Shown here: in pieces, positions 16,693 through 25,041 of the stretch
Position numbering within the stretch: position 1 is the first letter of the stretch
How the letters are laid out: each line of letters begins with the position of its first letter
Source of the DNA: Amycolatopsis vancoresmycina
GTDB taxonomy: Bacteria > Actinomycetota > Actinomycetes > Mycobacteriales > Pseudonocardiaceae
Length of the DNA stretch: 64,000 nucleotides
Direction: 5' to 3'
Assembly: GCF_000716785.1 (NCBI RefSeq)
Contig: NZ_JNYY01000002.1
Coordinates: 310,001 to 374,000, forward strand
Translations under genes and position numbers: made by a program
The notes under the pieces: model-generated
What the model saw: the letters and a program-made list of their open reading frames with translations, nothing else
Databases searched by the model: none
Told to the model about the DNA's origin: nothing

Positions 16693-18846
16693 TCAGTCCA
16701 CGACGTCGCGGCCCGCGCGGGCGTCCTTGACCCGTCGGTAGATGCGCCGCGAAGCGAGCAGAAGCAGCGCCACACCTGCGGCGACGGTCGCGATGATGGT
16801 GATCGCGCCGTACTCGGTGGACGTCAGCTCGAACCGCGCGGATGACCCGAGCGGGGTACCGGTGGGCGTGCTCAACGACACATCGACGCTGAACCGGCCG
16901 GCCCGCAGCGCCTCCACCGGCAGGAAGTAGTTCTTGCCGCCGCTGGCCGGGAAGTACCGGTCCGTGGCGTCCTCCGGGCGCAGGCCGGTGTTGTTGTTCA
17001 GGGTGAACCGGGCGTTGATGCCGACCGGCAGGTCGTTGCTGACGTACACCGGCAGCGGCGAGTTCCCGGACGCCAGCGCGATGGTCTGCTTCGGCTGCGA
17101 CACCGTCACCCGGCCGCTGATCGCCGCGAGCTCGGCCTGGGCGTTCGTGGTCGCCGCGTCCACGGGCAGCCCCCGCCAGGCCGTGGACGCGCCGCGCAGC
17201 TCGGCCAGCCGGACCGGCTCGACGACGTCGTCCGGTTTCACCCGTTTGGTCGGGTCGACCTGCATCGCGGACGCCAGCCCGGTGGCCTGGACGTCGAGCG
17301 CCGAGAGCGTCGAGACGACACCCGGGTCGACGCCGCTCGCCGGGTCCTGGCCGCTGTCGCCGGCCACGCCCGAGGCCGCCGGCTCGTCGGCGAGGAGCGC
17401 CGGGAGCCCGGTCGCGGTGACCAGACCCGCGTCCAGGAAGGCGCTGACCTGCCGCAGGTACGCGGCGAACTCCTCGGCCGGGGCGTCCCAGCGCCGCGGC
17501 GGCGCGACCAGCAGGTGGTTCGGCCGCTGCTGCCCGGCCGGCTGGCCCAGCCCGGCGCGGAAGGCGAGCGCGCCGAGCCCGTTCTGGCTCGCGATCGCGC
17601 GCTCGGTCGTGGCCGGCACGGTGACCGAGTCCGGCACGGCCGGGACCCCGGTCAGCGCGGCCGAGACCAGCGAGTCGGTCGGCTGGACGCGGACCGTGCT
17701 GCCCTGCACGGTGACCCCGCCGCCGGCCGCGGCGGGGGCGAGCTTGCCCGCGTCGGCGAGCACGGTTCGCACGCCGGCGTCACTGAGCGCGGAGAGCACC
17801 GACGCGCTGGGCGTGCCGTCCGGCCAGAGCACCCCGGTCTGCGGGGTGACGCCGGTCAGCTGCTGGATGGTCGCCGCGCCGGTGGCCGCCTGGGTGACCA
17901 GGCTCGTGTCGCCGGGGTGGATGCGGGTGAGCGCGTCCAGGTCGGCGTCGGCGAACGGCAGCGCCACCACGCAGCGGCTGCCGACCAGCGACCGGACGTC
18001 GGACAGCCACGCCTTCGCGGCGTCGGCGCCCTTGCCGTCGACGTTCCCCGACTCCGTGTGGACGAGGTAGCCGCGGCTCATCGCGTCGACGGTGGCGAGC
18101 AGGTCCGGATCGAGCGCGAAGCACATCGACTTCGCCAGGTCCGAGTTGCTCCGCACGGCCGACGCGGCCGAGGTGACCAGCGCGTTCAGCCGTCCGTCGC
18201 CGCTGATCTCGCCGGCCATCCGGTCGTCGGCCAGCACCAGCTGGCTGCCGTACGGCGACGCGTAGACGTGCGGGACGTTGCCGGTCAGCGGCCAGAGCAG
18301 GGTCATGCTCGGCGCGCCGGACCGGCCGGTGGTCTGCTTGCCCGGCCCGGACAGCACCGGCAGCAGCATGCTGACCGCGCCCAGCCGGGCGGGGCCGCCG
18401 AACTCCGGCGTGCCGTTGACGTTGACCAGCAGCGGGTAGACGCCGGGACGGCCGAGCCGCTCCGCCCGCGTCCCGGTCAGCGGCACGCTGATGTTCAGCG
18501 GAGCGCTCTGCCCCGGCTCCAGCGCCTCGGCGACCGAGGTGAAGTCGGTCAGCGGGCTGTCCTTGACGACCGCGCCGGACAGCACGTCGCCGACGCCGCG
18601 TTCGGTCGTCGCCCGGTCGCCGACCTGCAGCCGCACCTGCGGCCGGGTGACCTTCCGGTCGCCGGTGTTGGTCACCGTGCCGGTGACGGTCAGCGTCGTC
18701 GTCGACGTCGTGATGACGCGCGGGCTCAGCTCGGTCAGGTCCACGCGCAGCCGGGCACCCTCCTCCGCCTGGGCCACCGAGGCTCCGGCGAAGGCGGGGA
18801 CGGCCAGGAAGAGGACGGAAAGGAAGGCTGCGGCGAACCGCTTCAC
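16693..18846 (-). CDS. DUF6049 family exported membrane protein
   Basis: The protein has 717 residues. A Sec signal peptide (about 1-27, ending SVAQA) leads into a large extracellular region with beta-sandwich character (TLTVTGTVTNTGDRKVTRPQVRLQ) and a domain resembling polysaccharide-deacetylase-like folds in mid-protein. One membrane segment lies near the end (about 683-703), followed by a basic cytosolic tail. The family (Rv3909 in M. tuberculosis) is always found between the Nudix gene and murJ in Corynebacteriales and relatives; its function is unknown but its context is peptidoglycan export. Its start overlaps the end of the Nudix gene by 4 nt, so translation is coupled. Confidence 0.85.
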   Translation of the reverse strand: MKRFAAAFLSVLFLAVPAFAGASVAQAEEGARLRVDLTELSPRVITTSTTTLTVTGTVTNTGDRKVTRPQVRLQVGDRATTERGVGDVLSGAVVKDSPLTDFTSVAEALEPGQSAPLNISVPLTGTRAERLGRPGVYPLLVNVNGTPEFGGPARLGAVSMLLPVLSGPGKQTTGRSGAPSMTLLWPLTGNVPHVYASPYGSQLVLADDRMAGEISGDGRLNALVTSAASAVRSNSDLAKSMCFALDPDLLATVDAMSRGYLVHTESGNVDGKGADAAKAWLSDVRSLVGSRCVVALPFADADLDALTRIHPGDTSLVTQAATGAATIQQLTGVTPQTGVLWPDGTPSASVLSALSDAGVRTVLADAGKLAPAAAGGGVTVQGSTVRVQPTDSLVSAALTGVPAVPDSVTVPATTERAIASQNGLGALAFRAGLGQPAGQQRPNHLLVAPPRRWDAPAEEFAAYLRQVSAFLDAGLVTATGLPALLADEPAASGVAGDSGQDPASGVDPGVVSTLSALDVQATGLASAMQVDPTKRVKPDDVVEPVRLAELRGASTAWRGLPVDAATTNAQAELAAISGRVTVSQPKQTIALASGNSPLPVYVSNDLPVGINARFTLNNNTGLRPEDATDRYFPASGGKNYFLPVEALRAGRFSVDVSLSTPTGTPLGSSARFELTSTEYGAITIIATVAAGVALLLLASRRIYRRVKDARAGRDVVD

Positions 18847-19397
18847 TCGGGGGCTCCCTCAGGGGCGTGCTCGTCTCGTCCTGGGACGTCCGGGCGCGCG
18901 AAAAGTTCTGTGAGTATCTGACTGGCCTTCCGGACGAGCTTCCGCTCGTCGGAGTAGGCGAGTTTGGCTTCCAGCTCGGCCAGCGGGACCCAGGCCACCT
19001 CGGTGACCTCGACGTCTTCGTCGGACAGCTCGCCGCCGAGGGCTTCGAGCAGGAAGTGGTGCACGGTCTTGTGGATGCGCCGCTTCTCGGCGACGAACCA
19101 GTAGTCGATGGTGCCCAGTGGCCGCAGGACGCGCGCGGAGATGCCGGTTTCCTCCTTCACCTCGCGCACGGCTGTCTGTTCCACCGTCTCACCGTCCTCG
19201 ATGTGGCCCTTGGGCAGCGACCACAGCAGTCTGCCGTGCCGGTCGAGCCGGCCGATCAGCACCGCCTGTTCGCGCTCCGCGTCCACCACGAGGCCGCCGG
19301 CCGACGTCTCGTCGACCGTGGTCAGGCGCCTGCCGCGTTGACGCCTCCGCCGCCTCCGCGGCTTCGAGGCGCCGGGGCGGCCGGCTGATCCAGACAT
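18843..19397 (-). CDS. Nudix hydrolase (MutT4-like)
   Basis: The protein has 184 residues. After a strongly basic N-terminus (KPRRRRRRQRGRR), the Nudix box runs from about 64 to 86 and keeps all metal-binding positions (GHIEDGE, then REVKEETGI). It hydrolyses a nucleoside diphosphate linked to another group; the substrate is not predictable, though the mycobacterial ortholog Rv3908 is called MutT4. It is divergent from pcnA across a 101-nt promoter region, as in mycobacteria, and is first in the run to DUF6049, murJ, pseudokinase and sigM. Confidence 0.9.
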   Translation of the reverse strand: MSGSAGRPGASKPRRRRRRQRGRRLTTVDETSAGGLVVDAEREQAVLIGRLDRHGRLLWSLPKGHIEDGETVEQTAVREVKEETGISARVLRPLGTIDYWFVAEKRRIHKTVHHFLLEALGGELSDEDVEVTEVAWVPLAELEAKLAYSDERKLVRKASQILTELFARPDVPGRDEHAPEGAPE

Positions 19398-19498
19398 GCT
19401 GCGATGCTAGAGCAACCGGTTGCCCCGGTAGGCTGGCTCTCCGTGTCCGTGTCCGGCGGTGCCTGCAGCTATCGCACCTGGAACGTAGTGGGATTTTC

Positions 19499-20935
19499 GT
19501 GAACGACGTGGTCGACGAGCAGGTGGTGGGGCTGATGGAGGTCTCGCCACTGGCGGAGGAACTGGCGGAACGGTTCGCCAGGGCGGGGCACCGCCTGTAC
19601 CTCGTGGGCGGCAGCGTGCGCGACGCGCTGCTCGGCCGCCAGTCCGGCGACCTCGACTTCACCACCGACGCCCGGCCGGACCGGGTGCTCAAGATCGTCA
19701 GCGGCTGGGGCGACGCGGTCTGGGACGTCGGGATCGCCTTCGGCACGGTCGGCGTGACGAAGAAGGGCATGCAGCTCGAGATCACGACGTTCCGCGCCGA
19801 CAGCTACGACCGGGTCGGCCGCAACCCCGAGGTCACCTTCGGCGACAGCATCGAGGGTGACCTCCTGCGCCGCGACTTCACGGTCAACGCGATGGCCGTC
19901 GAGCTGGCGTCCAAGACGTTCATCGACCCGCACGACGGGCTGACGGCGCTGCGCGAGCGGGTCCTGGACACCCCGGCGACGCCGCAGGAGTCCTTCGCCG
20001 ACGACCCGCTGCGGATGCTGCGCGCCGCCCGCTTCGCCGCGCAGCTCGACTTCACCGCCGCGCCGCGGGTGGTCGACGCGATGACGTCGATGGCCGAGGA
20101 GATCGACCGGATCACCGCCGAGCGGGTGCAGGCCGAGCTGTCGAAGCTGCTGCTGGCGGCCGACCCGCGGCCGGGCCTGGAGCTGCTGGTCGAGACCGGG
20201 CTGGCCGACCGGGTGCTGCCCGAGGTGCCCGGCATGCGGCTGGCGATCGACGAGCACCACCAGCACAAGGACGTCTACCAGCACTCCCTCACCGTGCTGG
20301 CCCAGGCGATCGACCTGGAGAAGACGCACGAGCCGACGTCGGAGCCGGATCTGATCCTGCGGCTGGCGGCGCTGCTGCACGACGTCGGCAAGCCGGCGAC
20401 GCGGGAGTTCCAGCCGGGCGGTGGCGTGAGCTTCCACCACCACGAGGTGGTCGGCGCCCGGATGGCCCGCAAACGTTTGCGGGCGCTGAAGTTCTCGAAG
20501 GAGGTCGTCGACGACGTCTCCCAGCTCGTGTTCCTCCACCTGCGGTTCCACGGGTACGGCAAGGGCGAGTGGACGGACTCGGCGGTCCGCCGGTACGTCA
20601 CCGACGCCGGGCCGCTGCTGGCCCGGCTGCACAAGCTGGTCCGCGCCGACTGCACCACCCGCAACCGCCGGAAGGCGGCCGCGCTGCAGGCGACCTACGA
20701 CGACCTCGAAGCCCGCATCGCCGCGCTGAAGGCCAAGGAGGACCTCGACCGCGTGCGGCCGGACCTCAACGGCGAGCAGATCATGGAGCTGCTGGGCCTC
20801 AAGCCGGGGCCGGACGTCGGGAAGGCGTGGAAGTTCCTCAAGGAGCTGCGCCTGGACCGCGGCCCCCTGGAGCACGACGAAGCGGTCGCCGAGCTGAAGA
20901 AGTGGGCCGCGGAAAACGGCGTCGGGGACGCGTGA
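19499..20935 (+). CDS. pcnA: CCA tRNA nucleotidyltransferase / poly(A) polymerase family
   Basis: The protein has 478 residues. It adds or repairs the 3'-CCA end of tRNA. The nucleotidyltransferase core shows LVGGSVRDALLG (35-46) and the metal-binding DLDF (51-54); a tRNA-binding region follows, and an HD domain is present (LAALLHDVGKPATRE, then VSFHHHEVVGARMA). The GTG at 19499 was chosen because the protein then starts shortly before the conserved core; the open frame runs far upstream but overlaps the Nudix gene. A perfect 18-bp palindrome lies inside the gene at 20466-20483. The adjacent histidine-kinase gene starts 3 nt after the stop codon. Confidence 0.93.
   Translation: MNDVVDEQVVGLMEVSPLAEELAERFARAGHRLYLVGGSVRDALLGRQSGDLDFTTDARPDRVLKIVSGWGDAVWDVGIAFGTVGVTKKGMQLEITTFRADSYDRVGRNPEVTFGDSIEGDLLRRDFTVNAMAVELASKTFIDPHDGLTALRERVLDTPATPQESFADDPLRMLRAARFAAQLDFTAAPRVVDAMTSMAEEIDRITAERVQAELSKLLLAADPRPGLELLVETGLADRVLPEVPGMRLAIDEHHQHKDVYQHSLTVLAQAIDLEKTHEPTSEPDLILRLAALLHDVGKPATREFQPGGGVSFHHHEVVGARMARKRLRALKFSKEVVDDVSQLVFLHLRFHGYGKGEWTDSAVRRYVTDAGPLLARLHKLVRADCTTRNRRKAAALQATYDDLEARIAALKAKEDLDRVRPDLNGEQIMELLGLKPGPDVGKAWKFLKELRLDRGPLEHDEAVAELKKWAAENGVGDA
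20466..20483. promoter_or_regulatory. Perfect 18-bp palindrome inside pcnA
   Basis: CCCGCAAACGTTTGCGGG is fully symmetric and contains the same 12-bp centre as the palindrome at 7590-7603. It looks like a LacI-family operator but lies deep in coding sequence, where it encodes RKRLRA, so it may be chance. Confidence 0.3.
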
Positions 20936-20938
20936 GCC

Positions 20939-22246
20939 GTGGCGGGCGGGGGCAGCTTCCTGGTGGCGCTGCTGAGGCGCGGCGCCCCCGCGATCGCCAC
21001 CGCCACGAGTGAGCTGCCCGACGAGATCGCCGACCCGGCGCCGATGCACGCGCTGCGGCGCATCTCGCGGATGTCCGGCCCGATCGACCCGACCGAGCGC
21101 GACAGCCTGCTGCTGCGCGCGACTCGGTACGTCGTGCTCATCCCGCTGGCCTACCGGCTGCTCGCGGTGCCGGGCCAGTTCGGCGTCTACGTCCTCCAGC
21201 ACGGCGCCACCGGGTTGCTGCCGGTCGGGGTGTTCACGCTGCTCTCGGTGGCGCTGAACGTCATCGGCCTGCGCTGGATGTTCCGCTCGGCGCCGTTCCG
21301 CGGCCGCGACGCCGGGAAGCTGCTGGCCGTCGACCTGGCCTTCACCGTGCTTTCGCCGCTGATCATCGCGCTGACCGTGCCGACGCCGGCGTACGCCGAC
21401 GCGCTGGCGGTGACCAGCGTCCACCTCTACGGCGAGGCCGGGCTGCTGACGCTCGCGCTGGGCCTGCCGAGCGGCGTGGTGTTCGGGCTGCTCGGCTTCC
21501 CGCTGCGGATGCTGGCGAACTGGCTGAACACCGGCCGGTTCCAGGTGCCCGCCGCGTTCTCGACCTACTCCGTCCTGCTCGCGGAGCTGTTCCTCGCCAC
21601 CGCCGCGCTGGTGCTGACCGGCCTCGGCACGCGACTGGCGCTGGCCTACGGCACCCGCAACGGACGGCTCGCCGAACGCGCCCAGCAGCACCGGAGGCTG
21701 CACGACACCGTGCTGCAGACGCTGGAGGCCATGGCGCTGTCCGGCCCCGGCGACCCGGCCGAACGGCTGGTGGAGATCCAGCGGCTGGCGCGGGCGCAGG
21801 CGATGGAGATCCGGCACACGATCGAGTCGGCGGCGTCCGAGCGGGCCGAGGCCGGCGCGCGGCCGCTGGGCGAGAAGCTCGCCGCGCTCGCCGCCGAGAT
21901 GGCCCGCGACGGCCTGCGCGCCCAGCTCGTGGTGGCCGAGCTGGACGACGACACGCTGTCGGAGGTCCGCCAGATCGCCATCCGCGACGCCGTCCGCGAG
22001 GCGATGCGGAACACCATGAAGCACTCCGGCACCGACCGGGTCGTGGTCCGCGTCGAAGAGCGTGACGGCGGCATCGCGGTGATCACCCGCGACCACGGCA
22101 GCGGCTTCAGCGCGGCCGACCACCCCGCCGGGTTCGGCATCAGCGAGTCGATCACCGCGCGGCTGGCCGAGGTCGGCGGGACGTCGCTGGTCGAGTCGGG
22201 ACTCGCCGGTGGCGGCACGCGAGTGACGTTGTGGGTCCCGTTCTGA
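20939..22246 (+). CDS. Sensor histidine kinase, NarL/DesK type, orphan
   Basis: The protein has 435 residues. Several hydrophobic segments (about 62-235, five or six membrane helices) precede a DesK-like dimerisation helix with the phospho-acceptor His255 (HRRLHDTVLQTLEAM) and an ATPase domain with RNTMKHSG, DHGSGF and GFGISESI motifs. It should sense a membrane or envelope signal and pass phosphate to a response regulator. No regulator gene adjoins it; the only one in the window is 36 kb away beside its own kinase. It starts at a GTG 3 nt after pcnA, so it is probably co-transcribed with it. Confidence 0.82.
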   Translation: MAGGGSFLVALLRRGAPAIATATSELPDEIADPAPMHALRRISRMSGPIDPTERDSLLLRATRYVVLIPLAYRLLAVPGQFGVYVLQHGATGLLPVGVFTLLSVALNVIGLRWMFRSAPFRGRDAGKLLAVDLAFTVLSPLIIALTVPTPAYADALAVTSVHLYGEAGLLTLALGLPSGVVFGLLGFPLRMLANWLNTGRFQVPAAFSTYSVLLAELFLATAALVLTGLGTRLALAYGTRNGRLAERAQQHRRLHDTVLQTLEAMALSGPGDPAERLVEIQRLARAQAMEIRHTIESAASERAEAGARPLGEKLAALAAEMARDGLRAQLVVAELDDDTLSEVRQIAIRDAVREAMRNTMKHSGTDRVVVRVEERDGGIAVITRDHGSGFSAADHPAGFGISESITARLAEVGGTSLVESGLAGGGTRVTLWVPF

Positions 22247-22258
22247 TATCTCCTGACC

Positions 22259-23110
22259 ATGACCTCGATCGAGCCGCTCGCCGACGCTCTCGCCGCCTAC
22301 CGCTCCGGTGACCGCGGCCAAGCCGCCGAACTCGCCGCACAGGCCGGGCGCGCCGGCTCCACCCTGGCCGACGAACTGCGGACCTACCTGGGCGGCGACG
22401 GCTCGGCCCCGGTGTACGACCAGCCGAGCGCGTTCACGGCGTTCATCCGCGGCGGCGGCAACGTCGAGCTGTACCGGGCGCTGAGCGCCGAGCTGGCCGC
22501 CCGGTACGACGCCGGCAAGCCGGAGTCGCTGCTCGACCTCGGCTGCGGTGACGGCCTCGCCGTGGTGCCCGCGCTGGAGCAGGCGTCGCACCTCCCGCCG
22601 CGGATCGACCTGGTCGAGCCGTCGGCCGCGCTGCTCGACGGCGTCCACGAGCGGGTGCCGTCGGCGCAGTGCTGGCAGTCGACCGCCCAGGACTTCCTGG
22701 CCCGTGACGACCTCGGCTGGGACTTCGTCCAGTCGACCTTCGCGCTGCAGTCCATCGAGCCCGAGCAGCGCGCGGAGGTGCTGCGGGCGCTGCAGCCGCG
22801 GACCGGGACGCTGGTGCTCGCCGAGTTCGACGTCCCCGAATACGAGGAAGGCTCGCCGGAGCACCTGCGGTCGCTCGTCGAGCGCTACGAGCGCGGGGTG
22901 GCCGAGTACGGCGAAGATGCCACGATGGTCGCGCAGGGCTTCCTGCTGCCCGTGCTGCTCGGGATCGTTTCCGGGCAGCAGCGGACGAACTGGGAGCACC
23001 CGGCCGCGGTCTGGGCGGACCAGCTGCGGACGGCGGGCTTCACCGAGGTCGACGTCACCCCGCTCGCCGACTACTGGTGGTCACCCGCCGTCCTGATCAC
23101 TGCCTGCTGA
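22259..23110 (+). CDS. SAM-dependent methyltransferase, class I
   Basis: The protein has 283 residues. The SAM-binding motif I is LLDLGCGDGLAV (about 92-103), followed by IDLVEPSAALLDGV and the post-motif segment WDFVQSTFALQSIEP. The first 70 residues are helical and Ala-rich. The substrate is unknown. It follows the histidine kinase by 12 nt. Its last 14 nt overlap the end of the convergent TNT-protein gene, leaving no room for a terminator between them. Confidence 0.8.
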   Translation: MTSIEPLADALAAYRSGDRGQAAELAAQAGRAGSTLADELRTYLGGDGSAPVYDQPSAFTAFIRGGGNVELYRALSAELAARYDAGKPESLLDLGCGDGLAVVPALEQASHLPPRIDLVEPSAALLDGVHERVPSAQCWQSTAQDFLARDDLGWDFVQSTFALQSIEPEQRAEVLRALQPRTGTLVLAEFDVPEYEEGSPEHLRSLVERYERGVAEYGEDATMVAQGFLLPVLLGIVSGQQRTNWEHPAAVWADQLRTAGFTEVDVTPLADYWWSPAVLITAC

Positions 23111-25004
23111 GCGAGCCCGTCTCGAGGTGCTGGGCGAGCGGCCGCGGCAGCAGGTAGGCGACCGCGCCGCCCGGCAGGCCACCCCACGGCGCCGTCACGC
23201 CGGTCAGCACGCGGACCGCGCGCTGGACGCGGTAAAGCCGCTTCTCGCGTTCGCGTTCGAACGCCAGCGCCGTCTCGACGAACCGCGAGCCGTCGGCGTG
23301 CACCAGGTTGCCGGTCTCGTTGCCGAACCGGACGACCGTGGTGCCCGGGGCGAGGGTGATCAGGCGCTTGCCGCGGTAGAAGTTCAACGGCGGTTCGCCG
23401 CGCATCGGCAGGATCGGCCAGTCGGCGGGCTGGTCGGACTCCTCCGCCGGCCGCGGCGGCAGCATCAGCAGCACGCCGAGGAGGAACCGGGCCGCGTCGC
23501 CGAGCGAGCCGAACGCCACCGGCTCGTCCGACGGCGGCCGGGAGACCTCCCAGCCGTTCTCGGCGCGGCGCAGCGTCCAGACGCCTTCGGCCGGCACCTC
23601 GTTCGCGCCGATCCGGTAGGCCGCCGCGGGCACGCCGTGCTCGGCGAGCCGCTGCTGCAGCAGCTCCAGCGTCTCCGCGCCACGCAGGTTCCGCACCTGC
23701 TCGCCGCGGGCGACCCGGGTGAGCGCGCGCTCGTCCGGCAGGTCGGCGGTCGTCTGCGGCGGCCGCGGCTGGCCGAGAACGTCCGCCTCCGCCGACGCCC
23801 GCACGAGCTCGCCGACGAACGGCGGCCGGAACCCGGCGGCGCGGATGTGCTCGACCAGCTCCGGCTCCGGCGGCACCCCGTACTTGCGCAGGTAGTGCGG
23901 CACGGCGGCGGGCCAGATCCAGGTGCCGTCGGTGTGGAAGGCGTTCGGCACGTCCGGCTTCGCGCCCGGCCCGCCGAAGATGTCCGGCAGCGGGGCCGGC
24001 CGGTGCAGCGCCACCGGCGCCCGGAACAGGTAGTCGAGCAGGCCGCGGACCTGGTCCGGCGGCACCGGCGGCCGGTTGACCACCGGCCGCTCGCCCTCGG
24101 CGTGCGAGTCGGCGATCCGCGCCTGCCGGAACACGACGTCCAGCGGCAGCCCCGCCTTCGCGGTCAGCCACGCCGGCACGTGCTTCGACGTCCGCGGGTA
24201 GTTCGCCAGCTCCAGCTCGTACGCGGCGGTCGACGGGCGGCCGCCGTCGTTGGGCGGCACCCGCCAGTCCGGCTCGCGGTCGGCGTCGAAGTCGAAGTCG
24301 AACTGCGATTCGGCGTCGAGGGTGAACGTGCCCTGGAACCACGTGCCGGCCTCGGGCTGGAACATCGCGGACCGCAGCCGCGCGAACAGCCCGCCGAGCC
24401 GGGGCACCGCCGGGAGCGACACCGACACCGGGCCGTCCTCGTCGCCGACCGCGCGGACCTCGACCTCGGCGTAGTCCCCGACCTGCCGGAACTGCGCGCC
24501 GACCCGCGTCCAGCCGCCGGGCACGGTGTGCAGCAGCGTCCGGCCGATGGCGCGCAGCAGCGCGTTCTGGTCGCCGGTCCCCGGCTGCGGCCGCGCTTCC
24601 GGCGCCTCGGTGAAGTCCAGCCGCGTCTGCCACAACGCCGTGACCTGCTTGGCGGGCACGGTGACCGAGAAGTCGGTCAGGCCCAGCTGCGCCGCGCGGA
24701 CGGCGTCGTCGCGGACCCAGCGCAGGGTCAGCTCGGGCCGCGCGTCCGGTGCGACCTCGAAGACCTCGCCGTCGAACTCGGCGAAGGTCCGCAGCGTGAA
24801 CGTCGACGGCACCTCGCTCGCCGGGACGACCTTCGCCGGACGGCCCTCGAACTCCTTGTCGAAGCCCTCCGGCGCCTCTTCCTCCGGCAGCACCGACAGC
24901 AGCACGGTGCCGTCCGTGGTCGACCGTTGCGCGCGGAAGGTCCCCTCACCCCACGTCGCGTACAGGCCGTCCGGGCGTTCGGCCACCTCTACCCGGTAAC
25001 GCAC
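23097..25004 (-). CDS. TNT-fold protein with YezG-like immunity domain (copy 1)
   Basis: The protein has 635 residues and no signal peptide. A unique N-terminal region (1-135) leads into a YezG/DUF600-like domain (about 140-290; GTWFQGTFTLDAESQFDFDFD), a middle region with FHTDGTWIWPAAVPHYLRKYG (about 356-376), and a C-terminal TNT domain (about 535-632; APGTTVVRFGNETGNLV, then TAPWGGLPGGAVAYLLP). TNT is the NAD-glycohydrolase fold of CpnT, but Leu610 stands where the family has the Gln of FGQPGG, so activity is doubtful. About 470 residues are shared in architecture with copy 2. The GTG follows GGGGAGGAC. It is the last gene of the T7SS island. Confidence 0.75.
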   Translation of the reverse strand: MRYRVEVAERPDGLYATWGEGTFRAQRSTTDGTVLLSVLPEEEAPEGFDKEFEGRPAKVVPASEVPSTFTLRTFAEFDGEVFEVAPDARPELTLRWVRDDAVRAAQLGLTDFSVTVPAKQVTALWQTRLDFTEAPEARPQPGTGDQNALLRAIGRTLLHTVPGGWTRVGAQFRQVGDYAEVEVRAVGDEDGPVSVSLPAVPRLGGLFARLRSAMFQPEAGTWFQGTFTLDAESQFDFDFDADREPDWRVPPNDGGRPSTAAYELELANYPRTSKHVPAWLTAKAGLPLDVVFRQARIADSHAEGERPVVNRPPVPPDQVRGLLDYLFRAPVALHRPAPLPDIFGGPGAKPDVPNAFHTDGTWIWPAAVPHYLRKYGVPPEPELVEHIRAAGFRPPFVGELVRASAEADVLGQPRPPQTTADLPDERALTRVARGEQVRNLRGAETLELLQQRLAEHGVPAAAYRIGANEVPAEGVWTLRRAENGWEVSRPPSDEPVAFGSLGDAARFLLGVLLMLPPRPAEESDQPADWPILPMRGEPPLNFYRGKRLITLAPGTTVVRFGNETGNLVHADGSRFVETALAFEREREKRLYRVQRAVRVLTGVTAPWGGLPGGAVAYLLPRPLAQHLETGSLSRQ

Positions 25005-25041
25005 GTTTCGTCCTCCCCGTCCCCAGTGATCCCCGAAAAAC

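Noticed and set aside
19469..22999. Open frame of 1176 codons on the minus strand
   Set aside because: It lies opposite pcnA, the histidine kinase and the methyltransferase, all with clear motifs; its own product is His/Arg/Gly-rich nonsense.
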